Assembly (NCBI GenBank): GCA_965226825.1
Contig: CBDDED010000003.1
Span: 1,922,001-1,986,000 of the forward strand
Reading direction: 5' to 3'
From: Io17-Chloro-G2 sp965226825
Lineage (GTDB): Bacteria; Chloroflexota; Dehalococcoidia; Lucifugimonadales; UBA3495
DNA: 64,000 bases
Shown: positions 31,319 to 40,575 of the stretch, one piece after another
Numbering within the stretch: the stretch's first letter is position 1
How the letters are laid out: each line of letters begins with the position of its first letter
Notes under the pieces: model-generated
Seen by the model: the letters and a program-made list of their open reading frames with translations, nothing else
Databases searched by the model: none
What the model was told of the DNA's origin: nothing
Program-made: the position numbers and the translations under genes

Positions 31319-32224
31319 ATGTCGTCTCCAATAGAAAATACCGGTCCCCAAAATACGGCGCTCAGGCCCAGACTGCCGGATTGGCTGAAGGTCAAGGCTC
31401 CGGGGAACCCAAGGTATATCGAACTCCAACAGGTCATGCGGAGCCAGTCCCTCCACACCGTGTGTGAGGAGGCGCACTGTCCCAACATCGGCGAGTGCTG
31501 GGGACGCGGCACCGCAACTTTCATGATCCTGGGAGACATTTGCACCCGCGCCTGTCGCTACTGCGCGGTGACCACCGGCCGGCCAACGGGCATCGACCTT
31601 TTTGAACCGGCAAGGCTGGCCGACACGGTGGCCCGGATGGGGCTCGACTATTGCGTTATCACGTCGGTCAACCGGGATGACCTGGCGGATGGCGGCGCCC
31701 TGATCTTCGCCGGGTGTATCAAGAAAATCCGGGAGCAGTCTCCCGGATGCAAAGTTGAGGTGCTGATCCCTGATTTCGCGGGGTCCTGGACGGCCCTGGC
31801 AAAGGTGCTGGATGCGGGGCCCGACGTCCTGAATCACAACATCGAATCAAGTCGGCGCATTTTCCCGCTGGTCCGGCCTAAAGGAGACTATCGGCTGTCC
31901 CTGGACCTGCTGGCCAAGTCCAAAGAGTTGGCCCCTGACATGGTGACCAAGTCGGGGATTATCGTGGGAATGGGCGAGGATACAGAGGAAGTGGTGGAGA
32001 CCATGGCCGATCTGCGCGAGGTGGACTGCGACCTCCTGACCATCGGCCAGTATCTGCGCCCATCACTAAAGCATCTTCCCATCAACCGGTTCTACACGCC
32101 AGCGGAGTTCGACGAGCTGCGGGAGCAGGGGGAAGCAATGGGCTTCAAACACGTGGCATCGGGTCCGCTGGTGCGCAGTTCTTACCACGCCGACCAGCAG
32201 CACGCCGCCGCTACGTTGGCCTAG
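31319..32224 (+). CDS. lipA: Lipoyl synthase
   Basis: 301 aa radical-SAM enzyme. The auxiliary cluster cysteines are Cys49, Cys54 and Cys60 (CEEAHCPNIGEC) and the radical-SAM cluster is CxxxCxxC at Cys75, 79 and 82 (CTRACRYC). MILGDICTR, SVNRDDLADGGA, NIESSRRIFPLVRP and the C-terminal RSSYHAD are all conserved. It inserts two sulfurs into octanoyl groups on lipoyl-dependent enzymes. lipB is not in the window. The ATG at 31319 has no strong ribosome binding site, and the gene is 40 bp from gmk. Confidence 0.97.
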   Translation: MSSPIENTGPQNTALRPRLPDWLKVKAPGNPRYIELQQVMRSQSLHTVCEEAHCPNIGECWGRGTATFMILGDICTRACRYCAVTTGRPTGIDLFEPARLADTVARMGLDYCVITSVNRDDLADGGALIFAGCIKKIREQSPGCKVEVLIPDFAGSWTALAKVLDAGPDVLNHNIESSRRIFPLVRPKGDYRLSLDLLAKSKELAPDMVTKSGIIVGMGEDTEEVVETMADLREVDCDLLTIGQYLRPSLKHLPINRFYTPAEFDELREQGEAMGFKHVASGPLVRSSYHADQQHAAATLA

Positions 32225-32297
32225 CCGAGGGGAATAACCCTCCGGCGGTTTCGTGCTTATGTCCCCGCCACCTACGGACGCCGAGAGCAAAGGGTCC

Positions 32298-33890
32298 ATG
32301 GGTCAATCCCGAACCGATTTGTTGCTCCTCAACGCCCGGGTGCTTGACCTTCATGCCCCGCCAAATGCCTCTTTGTCGATACGCCAGGCGGTGGCCATTG
32401 GGAGCGGTCACATCATATCGATGGGCCGCAACGATGAGGTTTCCGCATCGGCCGGGCCCGCAGCCAGGGTGATCGATTGCAACGGGCTGACCCTGATGCC
32501 AGGGTTGGTTGACTCCCATTGCCACCTGCTGGCCCTGGGCTCCACGCTGCACGGCTTAGACTGTGGGCCCCAGGCGGCATCCTCCATCCCGACGCTTCAA
32601 CAGTTGGTGAAAAACCGGGCCGATCTAACGCCGTCCGGCGGTTGGATACGGGGCTTCGGCTACGACGATAACGCCCTGGCCGAAAGGCGCCATCCCAACC
32701 GGTGGGACCTGGACCCGATAGCAGGCGGCCATCCGGTCCGGCTGGACCACCGCAGCCGCCACGCCAGCGTGCTAAACAGCCGGGGTTTGGAACTGCTGGG
32801 AATTACATCCGAGACACCAGACCCTGTGGAGGGGGTGATTGACCGAGACGCCGCGTCGGGGACTCCAACCGGTCTTCTGTTTGAAATGGGCGATTTTCTG
32901 CGCCGGCGATTGGACGCGGCGCACGACCCGGGGCCGCTACAAGAAGGAGTCCGGCTGCTCAACCAAAAACTGTTGGCGTACGGCATCACTTCGGCGCACG
33001 ATGCCGGACCCGGCAACGACCTACAGCGGTGGGAAACCTTCCGGGAGTTGCGATCATCGAGGCAGTTGTCCTGCCGCGTGACCATGATGGCCGGTTTGAA
33101 ACATATTGAAGAGTTCCGCGAGGCTGGTCTGAGTTTCGGTGATGGCGATTTCGGGCTGCGGCTAGGGCACGCGAAAATAATGGTCACAAGAACGACCGGA
33201 GCGCTTCACCCCTCGGTGACCGAGCTGCAGGGCATGGTACGGCAGGCTCATGCGGCCGGATTCCCCGTAGCAGTCCACGCCGTGGAGCAGGAAGCCGTCG
33301 CCGCTGCCGCTGCCGTGCTAACCAGTGAACGAGAGTCCCGCCGCGGGCTGACGGTAAGAGACCGCATTGAACATTGCTCAGAATGCCCTCAGGAGTTGGT
33401 GGCTCAGGTAGTTCAATCGGGAGCGATGATTGTCACTCAACCGGGGTTCGTTTACTGGCAAGGTGATAGCTACTTAGCCAACGTGGAGCCTGGCCTGCTC
33501 GACCATCTGTACGATGCCGCGGGGCTACGTCAGGCCGGGGCCCGCGTGGCGTTCGGGTCCGATGCGCCAGTGATAGACCCCAACCCGTGGCCGGCAATCT
33601 ACAGCGCCGTAACCCGCCGTACCCGATCGGGAGCCTTTGTGGGCGGCTCCGCCGGGCAGGGCGGCCCGGCACAGAGACTACCGGTACGGGATGCGCTGCG
33701 GATGTACACCGGCGATCAAGCGGCGGCCGTTCCGCCGGCGCGGCACATGGGCATAACCCCGGGCAACGCCGCGGATCTAGCGCTGCTCGACGCCGACCCA
33801 ACCGAGATTGGTGCGGAAGAGCTCAAGGATATCCGGGTTACCATGACCATCATCGGGGGCCAGGTTGCGTGGGAGGCAGCAGGCGATTAG
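32298..33890 (+). CDS. Amidohydrolase family protein (YtcJ-like)
   Basis: 530 aa from ATG 32298; starts at ATG 32259 or GTG 32253 are also possible and add up to 15 residues. Typical of the YtcJ branch of metal-dependent amidohydrolases: DLLLLNARVL opening, LMPGLVDSHCHLLALG carrying the HxH metal ligands, SGGWIRGFGYDD, GFPVAVHAVEQEAV, RIEHCSECP and FGSDAPVIDPNPW with the metal Asp, then NAADLALLDADP at the end. Members hydrolyse amides, imides or related C-N bonds. The substrate is unknown. It is 73 bp downstream of lipA and may be co-transcribed without being functionally linked. Confidence 0.88.
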   Translation: MGQSRTDLLLLNARVLDLHAPPNASLSIRQAVAIGSGHIISMGRNDEVSASAGPAARVIDCNGLTLMPGLVDSHCHLLALGSTLHGLDCGPQAASSIPTLQQLVKNRADLTPSGGWIRGFGYDDNALAERRHPNRWDLDPIAGGHPVRLDHRSRHASVLNSRGLELLGITSETPDPVEGVIDRDAASGTPTGLLFEMGDFLRRRLDAAHDPGPLQEGVRLLNQKLLAYGITSAHDAGPGNDLQRWETFRELRSSRQLSCRVTMMAGLKHIEEFREAGLSFGDGDFGLRLGHAKIMVTRTTGALHPSVTELQGMVRQAHAAGFPVAVHAVEQEAVAAAAAVLTSERESRRGLTVRDRIEHCSECPQELVAQVVQSGAMIVTQPGFVYWQGDSYLANVEPGLLDHLYDAAGLRQAGARVAFGSDAPVIDPNPWPAIYSAVTRRTRSGAFVGGSAGQGGPAQRLPVRDALRMYTGDQAAAVPPARHMGITPGNAADLALLDADPTEIGAEELKDIRVTMTIIGGQVAWEAAGD

Positions 33891-33927
33891 GGCGTAGCAG
33901 GCGCAGGGGGACTGCGCCGGAATGACG

Positions 33928-34911
33928 TCAGTGGCTGCGCTCCCAGATGTAGTCGGCCAGTTGGAGCAATGACTGCCGCGCTTCGCAGTCCGGGAAGGAG
34001 TCCAGGGACTTGCGGGCGGCGTGGCAGTGGCTTTTGATGACCTGGTAACAATCCTCGAGGATGTCGGAATTCTGGATCATTTCCAACGCCGCCTCGAGAT
34101 TCCCGACCTGCTCCCGGTCCTGGAACAAGTCTTTGATCGGGTTGGTTTCGGGGTAGCGCTCCATCAGCATGATGGCGGGCAGCGTCAGGATGCCGTGGCG
34201 CAGGTCGTTGCCCACCGGCTTACCAAGGGACAGGGCATCGCCCTGGACGTCCAAAAGGTCATCGACTATCTGGTACGCCATTCCGATCTGGTACCCATAG
34301 TCTTTCAACGCCTCTACTTCCGGCTCCGGGGCGCCGCTCAGAATCGCTCCGGTTTCGGCGGCGGTGCGGAAGAGGGACGCCGTCTTGCGGTAAATCCGGT
34401 CGCTATAGATAGACCTGGACTGCTGAGGGTCGAATACACCGAAGTATTCCATCAGTTCCCCGCTTGCCAGGTCCATGATAGTCTCGGAGAACCTGCGGAT
34501 CACCCGCACGTTGTCCGTGTCGCAAACCACGCTCGCCGCAGCAGCGAAGACGTAGTCGCCGAACAGCACCGCGACGTGGGGGCCCCACAGGTTGGAGACG
34601 GTGGCTTTACCCCGGCGGAGGTCTGAATTGTCCACCGTGTCGTCGTGAATCAAGGTGGCAAGGTGCAGCAACTCCACCGCGCCGGCCATCAAGATGGGAG
34701 GCCTGGTGTCGCCGGGATGAAAACTGGACGCCAGCAGGGTGATGGCGGGACGGATTCGTTTCCCGCCCTTGGCCATGGTGTAATCCAGCAGCGGCGCAAT
34801 TTGTGGTGCGTCGGACTGAGTTAAACGGTGTAGGCACTCTTCGGCCTCGTCAAGCAGCGGCCGGATTGGTGCATAGATAGACTCGGCCTGTCGGTCCAAC
34901 CCTTCCAGCAA
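33928..34911 (-). CDS. Trans-polyprenyl diphosphate synthase
   Basis: 327 aa from TTG 34911, with GGAG 5 nt upstream formed by the end of metG. First aspartate-rich motif LIHDDTVDNSDLRRG (DDTVD 90-94), second QIVDDLLDVQGD near residue 220, GGKRIRP at 49-55. These bind Mg-diphosphate and elongate prenyl chains from isopentenyl diphosphate. The absence of bulky residues just before the first motif (LLHLATLIHDD) suggests a medium- or long-chain product, such as a quinone side chain. Exact length cannot be assigned. It lies 8 bp downstream of metG on the same strand, so it is translationally linked. Confidence 0.92.
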   Translation of the reverse strand: MLEGLDRQAESIYAPIRPLLDEAEECLHRLTQSDAPQIAPLLDYTMAKGGKRIRPAITLLASSFHPGDTRPPILMAGAVELLHLATLIHDDTVDNSDLRRGKATVSNLWGPHVAVLFGDYVFAAAASVVCDTDNVRVIRRFSETIMDLASGELMEYFGVFDPQQSRSIYSDRIYRKTASLFRTAAETGAILSGAPEPEVEALKDYGYQIGMAYQIVDDLLDVQGDALSLGKPVGNDLRHGILTLPAIMLMERYPETNPIKDLFQDREQVGNLEAALEMIQNSDILEDCYQVIKSHCHAARKSLDSFPDCEARQSLLQLADYIWERSH

Positions 34912-34919
34912 ATGGACTC

Positions 34920-36617
34920 CTAGACGGCCTCTGCGCCCAGTCGCTGGTGTTCCTGTTCGGCGACATCAGCGTCAAGCTTGGTGTACAGCGGGGCCGGGCG
35001 GTTCAAGGGTCCGCCGGCTACTATTTTTTGCATGGCGGCGTCGAAGTCCCACTGGTCATTCTCCACCTTTCCGTCCAGTCCCAAGAACTCGTGCAGGTTT
35101 TGGGAGCTAAACGGGAGGAACGGCGCCAGGACTATCTTCAGGCAGTTAATCACCTGAATAGCCGCCCAGAGGGTTGTGGCCGCATCTTCCTTTTCGGCCT
35201 GGCTCTCGCTCTTGATGGCGCGCCAGGGCGCCTTGGCGTCCAGATACCGGTTGGTCTCCTGGGCCAGCCCGAAGGCGAAGCCCAGCGCCTGCTTGAACCG
35301 GCACTGATACAGGCTTCGGTCAACGGCGGCCATCGCTTCCCGTGAGGCGTCCAACAGCCTCTGATCAACATCGGCCAACGGTCCGGGGGTTGGAATCTTG
35401 CCATCGAAGTTGCGGTAGGTGAAAGACAACACCCGGTTTACCAAATTGCCGTAGGTGGCCACCAATTCCTCGTTGTTGCGACGGACAAACTCAGACCAGG
35501 AAAAATCCGAGTCTCCGGATTCGGGCATGTTGATCGACAGGAGGTATCGGAGCGGGTCAGGGTCATACCGGTCCAGGTAATCGGGCAACCAGACCGCCCA
35601 ATTCTGGCTGGTAGAGAATTTACGGTTTTCAATGCTCAGGAACTCATTGGCCGGGACGTCGTAGGGCAGGTTCAGGCCGCCGTAGCCCATCAGCATCGCG
35701 GGCCAGATGATGGTATGAAACGGAATGTTGTCCTTGCCAATGAAGTAGTAGGACTTGGTGGACGGGTCCTTCCAGAAATCATGCCAGGACTCTTCATTCC
35801 CTGAATTCTTGGCCCACTCTATGGCGGCGGACAGGTAGCCGATAACGGCTTCAAACCAAACGTAGATGCGCTTGTCCTGGTACCCCTCAAGGGGAAGTTC
35901 GATACCCCAGGTCATATCCCGGGTGATCGCCCGGTCCTTGAGGCCGTCTTCCAGGTAACGCCGGGTAAAATTCAAGACGTTGGGCCGCCAGTGGGTCTGG
36001 CCGCGGACCCATTCCAACAACGGTTCCTGGAAGGCAGAAAGCTTCAGGAAGAAGTGCTCGGACTGCCGGAATTCGGGCGTGGTTCCCGAGAGTAGACACC
36101 GGGGTTGGACCAAGTCTTGGGGGTCCAAAGTGCGCCCGCAGCTTTCACATTGGTCACCGCGGGCCCGCAGGTCTCCGCAGAGGGGACAAATGCCCTCCAC
36201 GTAGCGGTCCGCCAGGAACCGGTCGCAATCGGGGCAGTAAGCCAGCAGCATTTGGTCGGTGTAAATGTAGCCGCTCTCCAGGAGAGAGGTGAAGATTTGT
36301 TGCGTTACTTCCTTGTGGTTAGCAGTATTGGTGGACGTAAACAAGTCGAAGGAGACGCCCAGCCTTTGCCAGCTATCCAGGAATTGGGCATGGTACCGGT
36401 CCACGACCTCCTGCGGTTCCACACCTTCCTGGTCCGCCCGAACCGTAATTGGAGTGCCGTGAGTGTCGCTGCCGGACACCATCAATACGTCATTGCCCTT
36501 CATCCGGTGATACCGGGCAAAGATGTCCGACGCGAGGTAACAGCCAGCCACGTGACCCAGGTGCAGAGGACCGTTGGCATAGGGCCAGGCAACGCCGATG
36601 AAGATACGTTCGGGCAA
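34920..36617 (-). CDS. metG: Methionyl-tRNA synthetase
   Basis: 565 aa from TTG 36617, with AGGAA upstream. The class I signature HLGH (19-22, in NGPLHLGHV) and the KMSKS-equivalent KFSTS (333-337) are present. A zinc-binding knuckle pair is seen at Cys128/131/144/147 (CPDCD...CPLCG) and Cys157/160 with Cys174. Length corresponds to the form without the C-terminal tRNA-binding domain. It charges initiator and elongator tRNA-Met. A promoter lies at 36688-36716. It is divergent from the T-box controlled ilv operon. Confidence 0.97.
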   Translation of the reverse strand: MPERIFIGVAWPYANGPLHLGHVAGCYLASDIFARYHRMKGNDVLMVSGSDTHGTPITVRADQEGVEPQEVVDRYHAQFLDSWQRLGVSFDLFTSTNTANHKEVTQQIFTSLLESGYIYTDQMLLAYCPDCDRFLADRYVEGICPLCGDLRARGDQCESCGRTLDPQDLVQPRCLLSGTTPEFRQSEHFFLKLSAFQEPLLEWVRGQTHWRPNVLNFTRRYLEDGLKDRAITRDMTWGIELPLEGYQDKRIYVWFEAVIGYLSAAIEWAKNSGNEESWHDFWKDPSTKSYYFIGKDNIPFHTIIWPAMLMGYGGLNLPYDVPANEFLSIENRKFSTSQNWAVWLPDYLDRYDPDPLRYLLSINMPESGDSDFSWSEFVRRNNEELVATYGNLVNRVLSFTYRNFDGKIPTPGPLADVDQRLLDASREAMAAVDRSLYQCRFKQALGFAFGLAQETNRYLDAKAPWRAIKSESQAEKEDAATTLWAAIQVINCLKIVLAPFLPFSSQNLHEFLGLDGKVENDQWDFDAAMQKIVAGGPLNRPAPLYTKLDADVAEQEHQRLGAEAV

Positions 36618-36687
36618 GGGGGTTCCTAGTGAATTACCGGAAGATTCTATCTGGACACGCCTGTGGTAGTTGACGATTCATCATATC

Positions 36688-36716
36688 ATAATATCCAGAT
36701 ATCCCGGTGGGCTTAA
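36688..36716 (-). promoter_or_regulatory. Promoter of metG
   Basis: On the minus strand TTAAGC (36711-36716), a 17-bp spacer and TATTAT (36688-36693), about 70 bp upstream of the start. Confidence 0.5.
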
Positions 36717-36844
36717 TCCCCGGAATTGGTCCAGCGGGCAGGGACCGCGGCGGGATTCAAGATCGAGGCAAAAATCCGAGAAATTTTTGTCTGGAAACTC
36801 GTTGCTATTCTCGCCCCCACCTATTTGTACCGTGCGTAGTGTTG

Positions 36845-36873
36845 TTGACAATGGTATGACGTACTGATAACAT
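36845..36873 (+). promoter_or_regulatory. Promoter of the ilv operon
   Basis: A perfect TTGACA (36845-36850), a 17-bp spacer and TAACAT (36868-36873). The predicted start near 36880 coincides with the beginning of the T-box leader. Confidence 0.85.
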
Positions 36874-36879
36874 TTTTCG

Positions 36880-37166
36880 CGGACATTGTTACGAAATCCG
36901 CGATGAAGGGGAGTAGTAGGGGAGTCCTGTCCCAGAGAGCCGGCGTTAGGTGTGAAACCGGCGGCAGCAAGACCCCGAACTCGCCCCGGAGCGGCCCGCC
37001 TGAACCCCAGTAGGGCGGGACGATTCGGCCCCGATAGAGGCCTTTTGAGCAGTCCCGGAGACGCGGCGTCCAGACGACAGCCACGGGCCCCAAAGGCCAA
37101 CGTCCCGGGAAAGAAGGGTGGTACCGCGGGAAAACTCAACCCGTCCCTTCATGGGGATGGGTTTTT
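36880..37166 (+). ncRNA. T-box leader, predicted leucine-specific, controlling ilvB-ilvN-ilvC
   Basis: The diagnostic T-box sequence AGGGTGGTACCGCG is at 37115-37128. Stem I is recognised by GATGAAGGGGAGTAGTAGG (36902-36920) and by AGAGAGCCGGC...GTGAAACCGGC (36934-36962). The specifier position before GCCCCGGAGC reads CTC (36980-36982, in GAACTCGCC), a leucine codon. The bulge UGGU would pair with a tRNA ending in A-CCA, consistent with tRNA-Leu. A terminator at 37138-37166 competes with the T-box antiterminator. Uncharged tRNA-Leu should allow read-through into ilvB. Specifier choice is inference from context. Confidence 0.85.
37138..37166 (+). terminator. Regulated terminator of the T-box leader
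   Basis: AACCCGTCCC (37138-37147) / GGGATGGGTT (37154-37163) form a 10-bp stem with one G-U pair and a 6-nt loop, ending in a T-tract 38 bp before the ilvB start. Confidence 0.9.
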
Positions 37167-37203
37167 CTATTTGCCGGCGTGACACCGGCCTTGTGGAGCG
37201 AAA

Positions 37204-38898
37204 ATGGAACTCAGCGGCGCCGAAATCGTTTGCGAAAGCCTGCTCCAGGAAGGAGTAGACATCATTTTTGGGCTTCCCGGCGGCGCGGTCCTACCTCTTT
37301 ACGGCGCCCTGGCGAAGTACCCGAGCCTCCGGCACGTGTTGGTCCGCCACGAGCAGGCCGCCGCGATGGCCGCAGACGGCTATGCCAGGTCCAGCGGCAA
37401 GGTGGGGGTTTGTTCAGCAACCTCCGGACCGGGAGCCACCAACCTGGTCACGGGCATCGCCTCCGCAATGATGGACTCGATTCCCATAGTTGCCGTTACC
37501 GGCCAGGTACCCAGGGCAGCTATCGGGAAGGACGCATTTCAAGAAACCGACGTGACCGGGATCACCCTGCCGATCACCAAGCACAACTACCTGGTGATGT
37601 CGGTTTCCGACATTGCCCCGGCGATCAAAGAGGCGTTCCACATTGCCAGGACCGGCCGGCCCGGCCCGGTATTGGTGGACATACCCAAGGACGTGCTGCT
37701 CGACGAGCGGGCCGAGTTTGTCTGGCCGGACAAGGTCAACCTGCCGGGATACAATCCACCTGGCGAGGCGCCCCAAGACCAGATTGACCGGGCCGCCGCC
37801 CTGATCAACCAGGCAGAGAGGCCTGTGATTCTGGCCGGACACGGGCTGCTCATCTCCAAGGCCTACGATGAAATGCGCGAACTAGCGGAGAAGGCCCAGA
37901 TTCCTGTAATCACCACGCTGCTGGGAATCAGTTCCCTGCCCACCGACCACTATCTGAACGTGGGATTCCCCGGAATGCACGGCCAGGCGTATTCCAGCCT
38001 GACGATAGACCACGCCGACCTGTTGATTTCTCTAGGAATGCGCTTTGACGACCGCGTGACGGGCAGGATCAAAGACTTTGCTCCCAATGCCAAGGTCGTC
38101 CACGTCGACATCGACCCTTCAGAACTAAATAAGAACGTCAAAGCCGATGCCCCCGTGCTGGGAGATTTGAAGCCGGTGCTGAACCAACTCCTCCCCAAAG
38201 TGGCGCCGAACGTCCATATGGAATGGCTCAAATACGTAGACAACCTCAAGGCCGAGCACCCGTTGAACCGGCTGGAAGACAGCGGGGAACTGTTGCCACA
38301 GTATGTGTTGACCCAATTGGCTGAGGCCACCCGCGGCGAGTCAATCGTGGTGACAGGCGTGGGGCAGCACCAAATGTGGGCCGCCCAATACTGCACCTTC
38401 CAGGAACCCAACACGCTGATAACCTCTGGGGGTCTGGGTTCGATGGGGTTTGAGGTCCCGGCCGCCCTGGGCGCCAAGATGGGACGCCCCGACAAAACGG
38501 TCTGGTCGGTTGCGGGAGACGGCGGTTTCCAGATGACCATGTGCGACCTGGCCACGGCGGTGGAAAACAATATCGACGTCAAGTTCGCCATTCTAAACAA
38601 CGGCACCCTGGGCATGGTGCACCAGTGGCAAGACCTGTTCTACGAACGGGACTACTTCTCCACCGTCTACTCCGGCAATCCGGACTTCGTCAAGCTGGCC
38701 GAAGCGTACGGGATCACCGGCCTGCGGGTCACCCGCCGGGACCAGGTGTCCGACGTCATTCAACAGGCCCTGGAAACCCCGGGGCCGGTAGTGGTGGATT
38801 TCGTAGTCAAGCGGGGCGAAAACGTTTACCCCATGATTCCTGCGGGTGAGTCTATCAACGAGATGATGGAGTCCCCGCCGGTCAGCCCAACCGGATAA
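37204..38898 (+). CDS. ilvB: Acetolactate synthase, large catalytic subunit
   Basis: 564 aa, ATG 37204 with GGAG 7 nt upstream. ThDP-dependent: FGLPGGAVLPLYGAL and Glu50 (VRHEQAAAMAADGYA) contact the cofactor. TSGPGATNLVTGIA, AFQETDVTGITLPITKHN and the ThDP/Mg motif GDGGFQMTMCDLATAV ending in LNN are all present. It condenses two pyruvates, or pyruvate with 2-oxobutyrate, the first common step of valine, leucine and isoleucine synthesis. It is followed after 12 bp by the regulatory subunit gene. Expression is under the T-box leader. Confidence 0.97.
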   Translation: MELSGAEIVCESLLQEGVDIIFGLPGGAVLPLYGALAKYPSLRHVLVRHEQAAAMAADGYARSSGKVGVCSATSGPGATNLVTGIASAMMDSIPIVAVTGQVPRAAIGKDAFQETDVTGITLPITKHNYLVMSVSDIAPAIKEAFHIARTGRPGPVLVDIPKDVLLDERAEFVWPDKVNLPGYNPPGEAPQDQIDRAAALINQAERPVILAGHGLLISKAYDEMRELAEKAQIPVITTLLGISSLPTDHYLNVGFPGMHGQAYSSLTIDHADLLISLGMRFDDRVTGRIKDFAPNAKVVHVDIDPSELNKNVKADAPVLGDLKPVLNQLLPKVAPNVHMEWLKYVDNLKAEHPLNRLEDSGELLPQYVLTQLAEATRGESIVVTGVGQHQMWAAQYCTFQEPNTLITSGGLGSMGFEVPAALGAKMGRPDKTVWSVAGDGGFQMTMCDLATAVENNIDVKFAILNNGTLGMVHQWQDLFYERDYFSTVYSGNPDFVKLAEAYGITGLRVTRRDQVSDVIQQALETPGPVVVDFVVKRGENVYPMIPAGESINEMMESPPVSPTG

Positions 38899-38910
38899 AG
38901 GCTGGATTTG

Positions 38911-39486
38911 ATGAACCCCAACGACGAGTTGCACACAATAGTCGCACTGGTGGCGGACCGGCCCGGGGTCCTTACCCGCATCGCCAGCATGTTCCGCCGG
39001 CGCGGGTTTAACATTGCCAGCTTGGCGGTTGGCAAGAGCGAGCAACCGGGGCTTTCCCGCATGACTTTCGTGGTGGAGGGCGACGAGGACACCGTCAACC
39101 AGGTCACCAAGCAATTGGACAAGCTGATTGACGTGATCCGGGTCAACGACATCACAGCCGAGGACCATATAGGCCGGGAGTTGGCTCTAATCAAAGTCCA
39201 CGCCAACACAGCCAACCGGGGAGAAGTCATCCAAATCGTCCAACTCTTCCGGGCGAGCATCGTCGACGTGGGAGCCCAATCGCTGGTGATTGAAATAACC
39301 GGGGAAGAGGACAAAATCAACGCGATCCACGACCTGTTGAAGCCTTTCGGGATTATCGAAATGTTGCGCACCGGGTTGGTGGCAATGGTGCGGGGACAGG
39401 CGGACGGACGGACCAGCGACGGTGGAGGGTTGGACGCCTACATGCAGGTTGCCAACGGCCACCAACTGTCCCAAGACGTCCGGTAA
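38911..39486 (+). CDS. ilvN: Acetolactate synthase, small regulatory subunit
   Basis: 191 aa from ATG 38911 (a TTG one codon earlier is in frame). The N-terminal ACT domain runs from HTIVALVADRPGVLTRIASMF to VIRVNDIT and contains the GFNIASLAVG strand that binds the feedback amino acid. It is followed by the ALS small-subunit C-terminal domain (ALIKVHANTANRGEVIQIVQLF, VIEITGEEDKINAI). It activates IlvB and confers valine/leucine feedback inhibition in the family. The last 25 residues (after GQADGRTSDGG) are unconserved in appearance. Confidence 0.96.
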   Translation: MNPNDELHTIVALVADRPGVLTRIASMFRRRGFNIASLAVGKSEQPGLSRMTFVVEGDEDTVNQVTKQLDKLIDVIRVNDITAEDHIGRELALIKVHANTANRGEVIQIVQLFRASIVDVGAQSLVIEITGEEDKINAIHDLLKPFGIIEMLRTGLVAMVRGQADGRTSDGGGLDAYMQVANGHQLSQDVR

Positions 39487-39565
39487 AAGGACCCCGGACC
39501 CAGGCCCCCAAACTGTCGCACACCGCCTCGGAACGGAGCAGGATTGAAGAAAGAGGAATGGAATA

Positions 39566-40561
39566 ATGGTTAACGTTTACTATGACTCGGACGCCGACTT
39601 GGCCACGTTGGCCGGCAAAACCATAGGAATCGTCGGGTACGGCAGCCAGGGACACGCCCACGCCCTGAATCTGAAGGACAACGGCCAGAACGTCGTGGTT
39701 GGCCTTTACCTCGGCAGCTCCAGCATCGCCACGGCGGAAGCAGCCGGGTTGCGCGTCGCAGACGTACCCACGGTGGCCGCCGAGGCCGACGTAATCATGA
39801 TGGTGATCCCGGACCACCTCCAGGGCCGGATCTACCGGGAACAGATTGCTCCCAACCTCAAGCCGGGCAGCGCCTTTATGGTGGCCCACGGCTTCAGCAT
39901 CCACTACGGGGAGATCGTGCTGCCGGACAACATGGACGTGATGATGGTTGCGCCCAAGGCCCCCGGGCACCGGATGCGGGAGTTGTTCGTCGAGGGAGTC
40001 GGCGTGCCCAGCCTGCTGGCAGTGCACCAGGACGCCACCGGCAACGCCAAAAACATCGGCCTGGCCTACGCCAAGGGAATTGGCTGCACCGGAGCCGGTG
40101 TCCTGGAAACCACGATCAAGGACGAGACCGAAAGCGACCTGTTCGGAGAACAGTCGATCCTGTGCGGCGGGGTAACCGCGCTGGTCAACGCGGCCTTCGA
40201 GACGTTGGTGGAGGGGGGATACCCCAAGGAAATCGCCTACTTCGAGTGCCTGCACGAACTCAAAATGATTGTGGACCTGATGTACCAGGGTGGGCACAAC
40301 TACATGCACTTCTCGGTCAGCGACACCGCAGAATACGGGTCGTTGAGCCGGAGGGACCGCATTATCGACGAACACGTGCGGGAGAACATGCGCGGCGTTC
40401 TGAAAGAGATCCAGGACGGCACCTTCGCCAGAGAATGGATCGCCGAGAACGACGAGGGCCGTCCCCGCTTCATTCCCATGCGGGAGGCAGCCCAAAACGC
40501 TCCCATCGAAAGCATCGGGAAGGAGTTGCGGGCCATGATGCCCTGGATGGACCCCAAGTAG
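39566..40561 (+). CDS. ilvC: Ketol-acid reductoisomerase
   Basis: 331 aa, class I length. Rossmann GIVGYGSQGHAHALNL, KAPGHRMRELF, ATGNAKNIGLAYAKGIG, DETESDLFGEQSILCGG with the metal-binding Asp/Glu, and HELKMIVDLMYQGG. It isomerises and reduces acetolactate-type acids to dihydroxy acids. The cofactor-selecting loop after the second strand reads VGLYLGSSSIATAE, whereas NADPH enzymes usually have Arg-x-GS-x-S there. The serines are kept but the Arg is Tyr. It lies 79 bp after ilvN with AGAGGAA upstream, and is part of the same operon. Confidence 0.97.
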   Translation: MVNVYYDSDADLATLAGKTIGIVGYGSQGHAHALNLKDNGQNVVVGLYLGSSSIATAEAAGLRVADVPTVAAEADVIMMVIPDHLQGRIYREQIAPNLKPGSAFMVAHGFSIHYGEIVLPDNMDVMMVAPKAPGHRMRELFVEGVGVPSLLAVHQDATGNAKNIGLAYAKGIGCTGAGVLETTIKDETESDLFGEQSILCGGVTALVNAAFETLVEGGYPKEIAYFECLHELKMIVDLMYQGGHNYMHFSVSDTAEYGSLSRRDRIIDEHVRENMRGVLKEIQDGTFAREWIAENDEGRPRFIPMREAAQNAPIESIGKELRAMMPWMDPK

Positions 40562-40575
40562 AACCGACGACCGTT

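Noticed and set aside
39353..40495. 380-codon minus-strand open frame
   Set aside because: Antisense shadow of ilvC.
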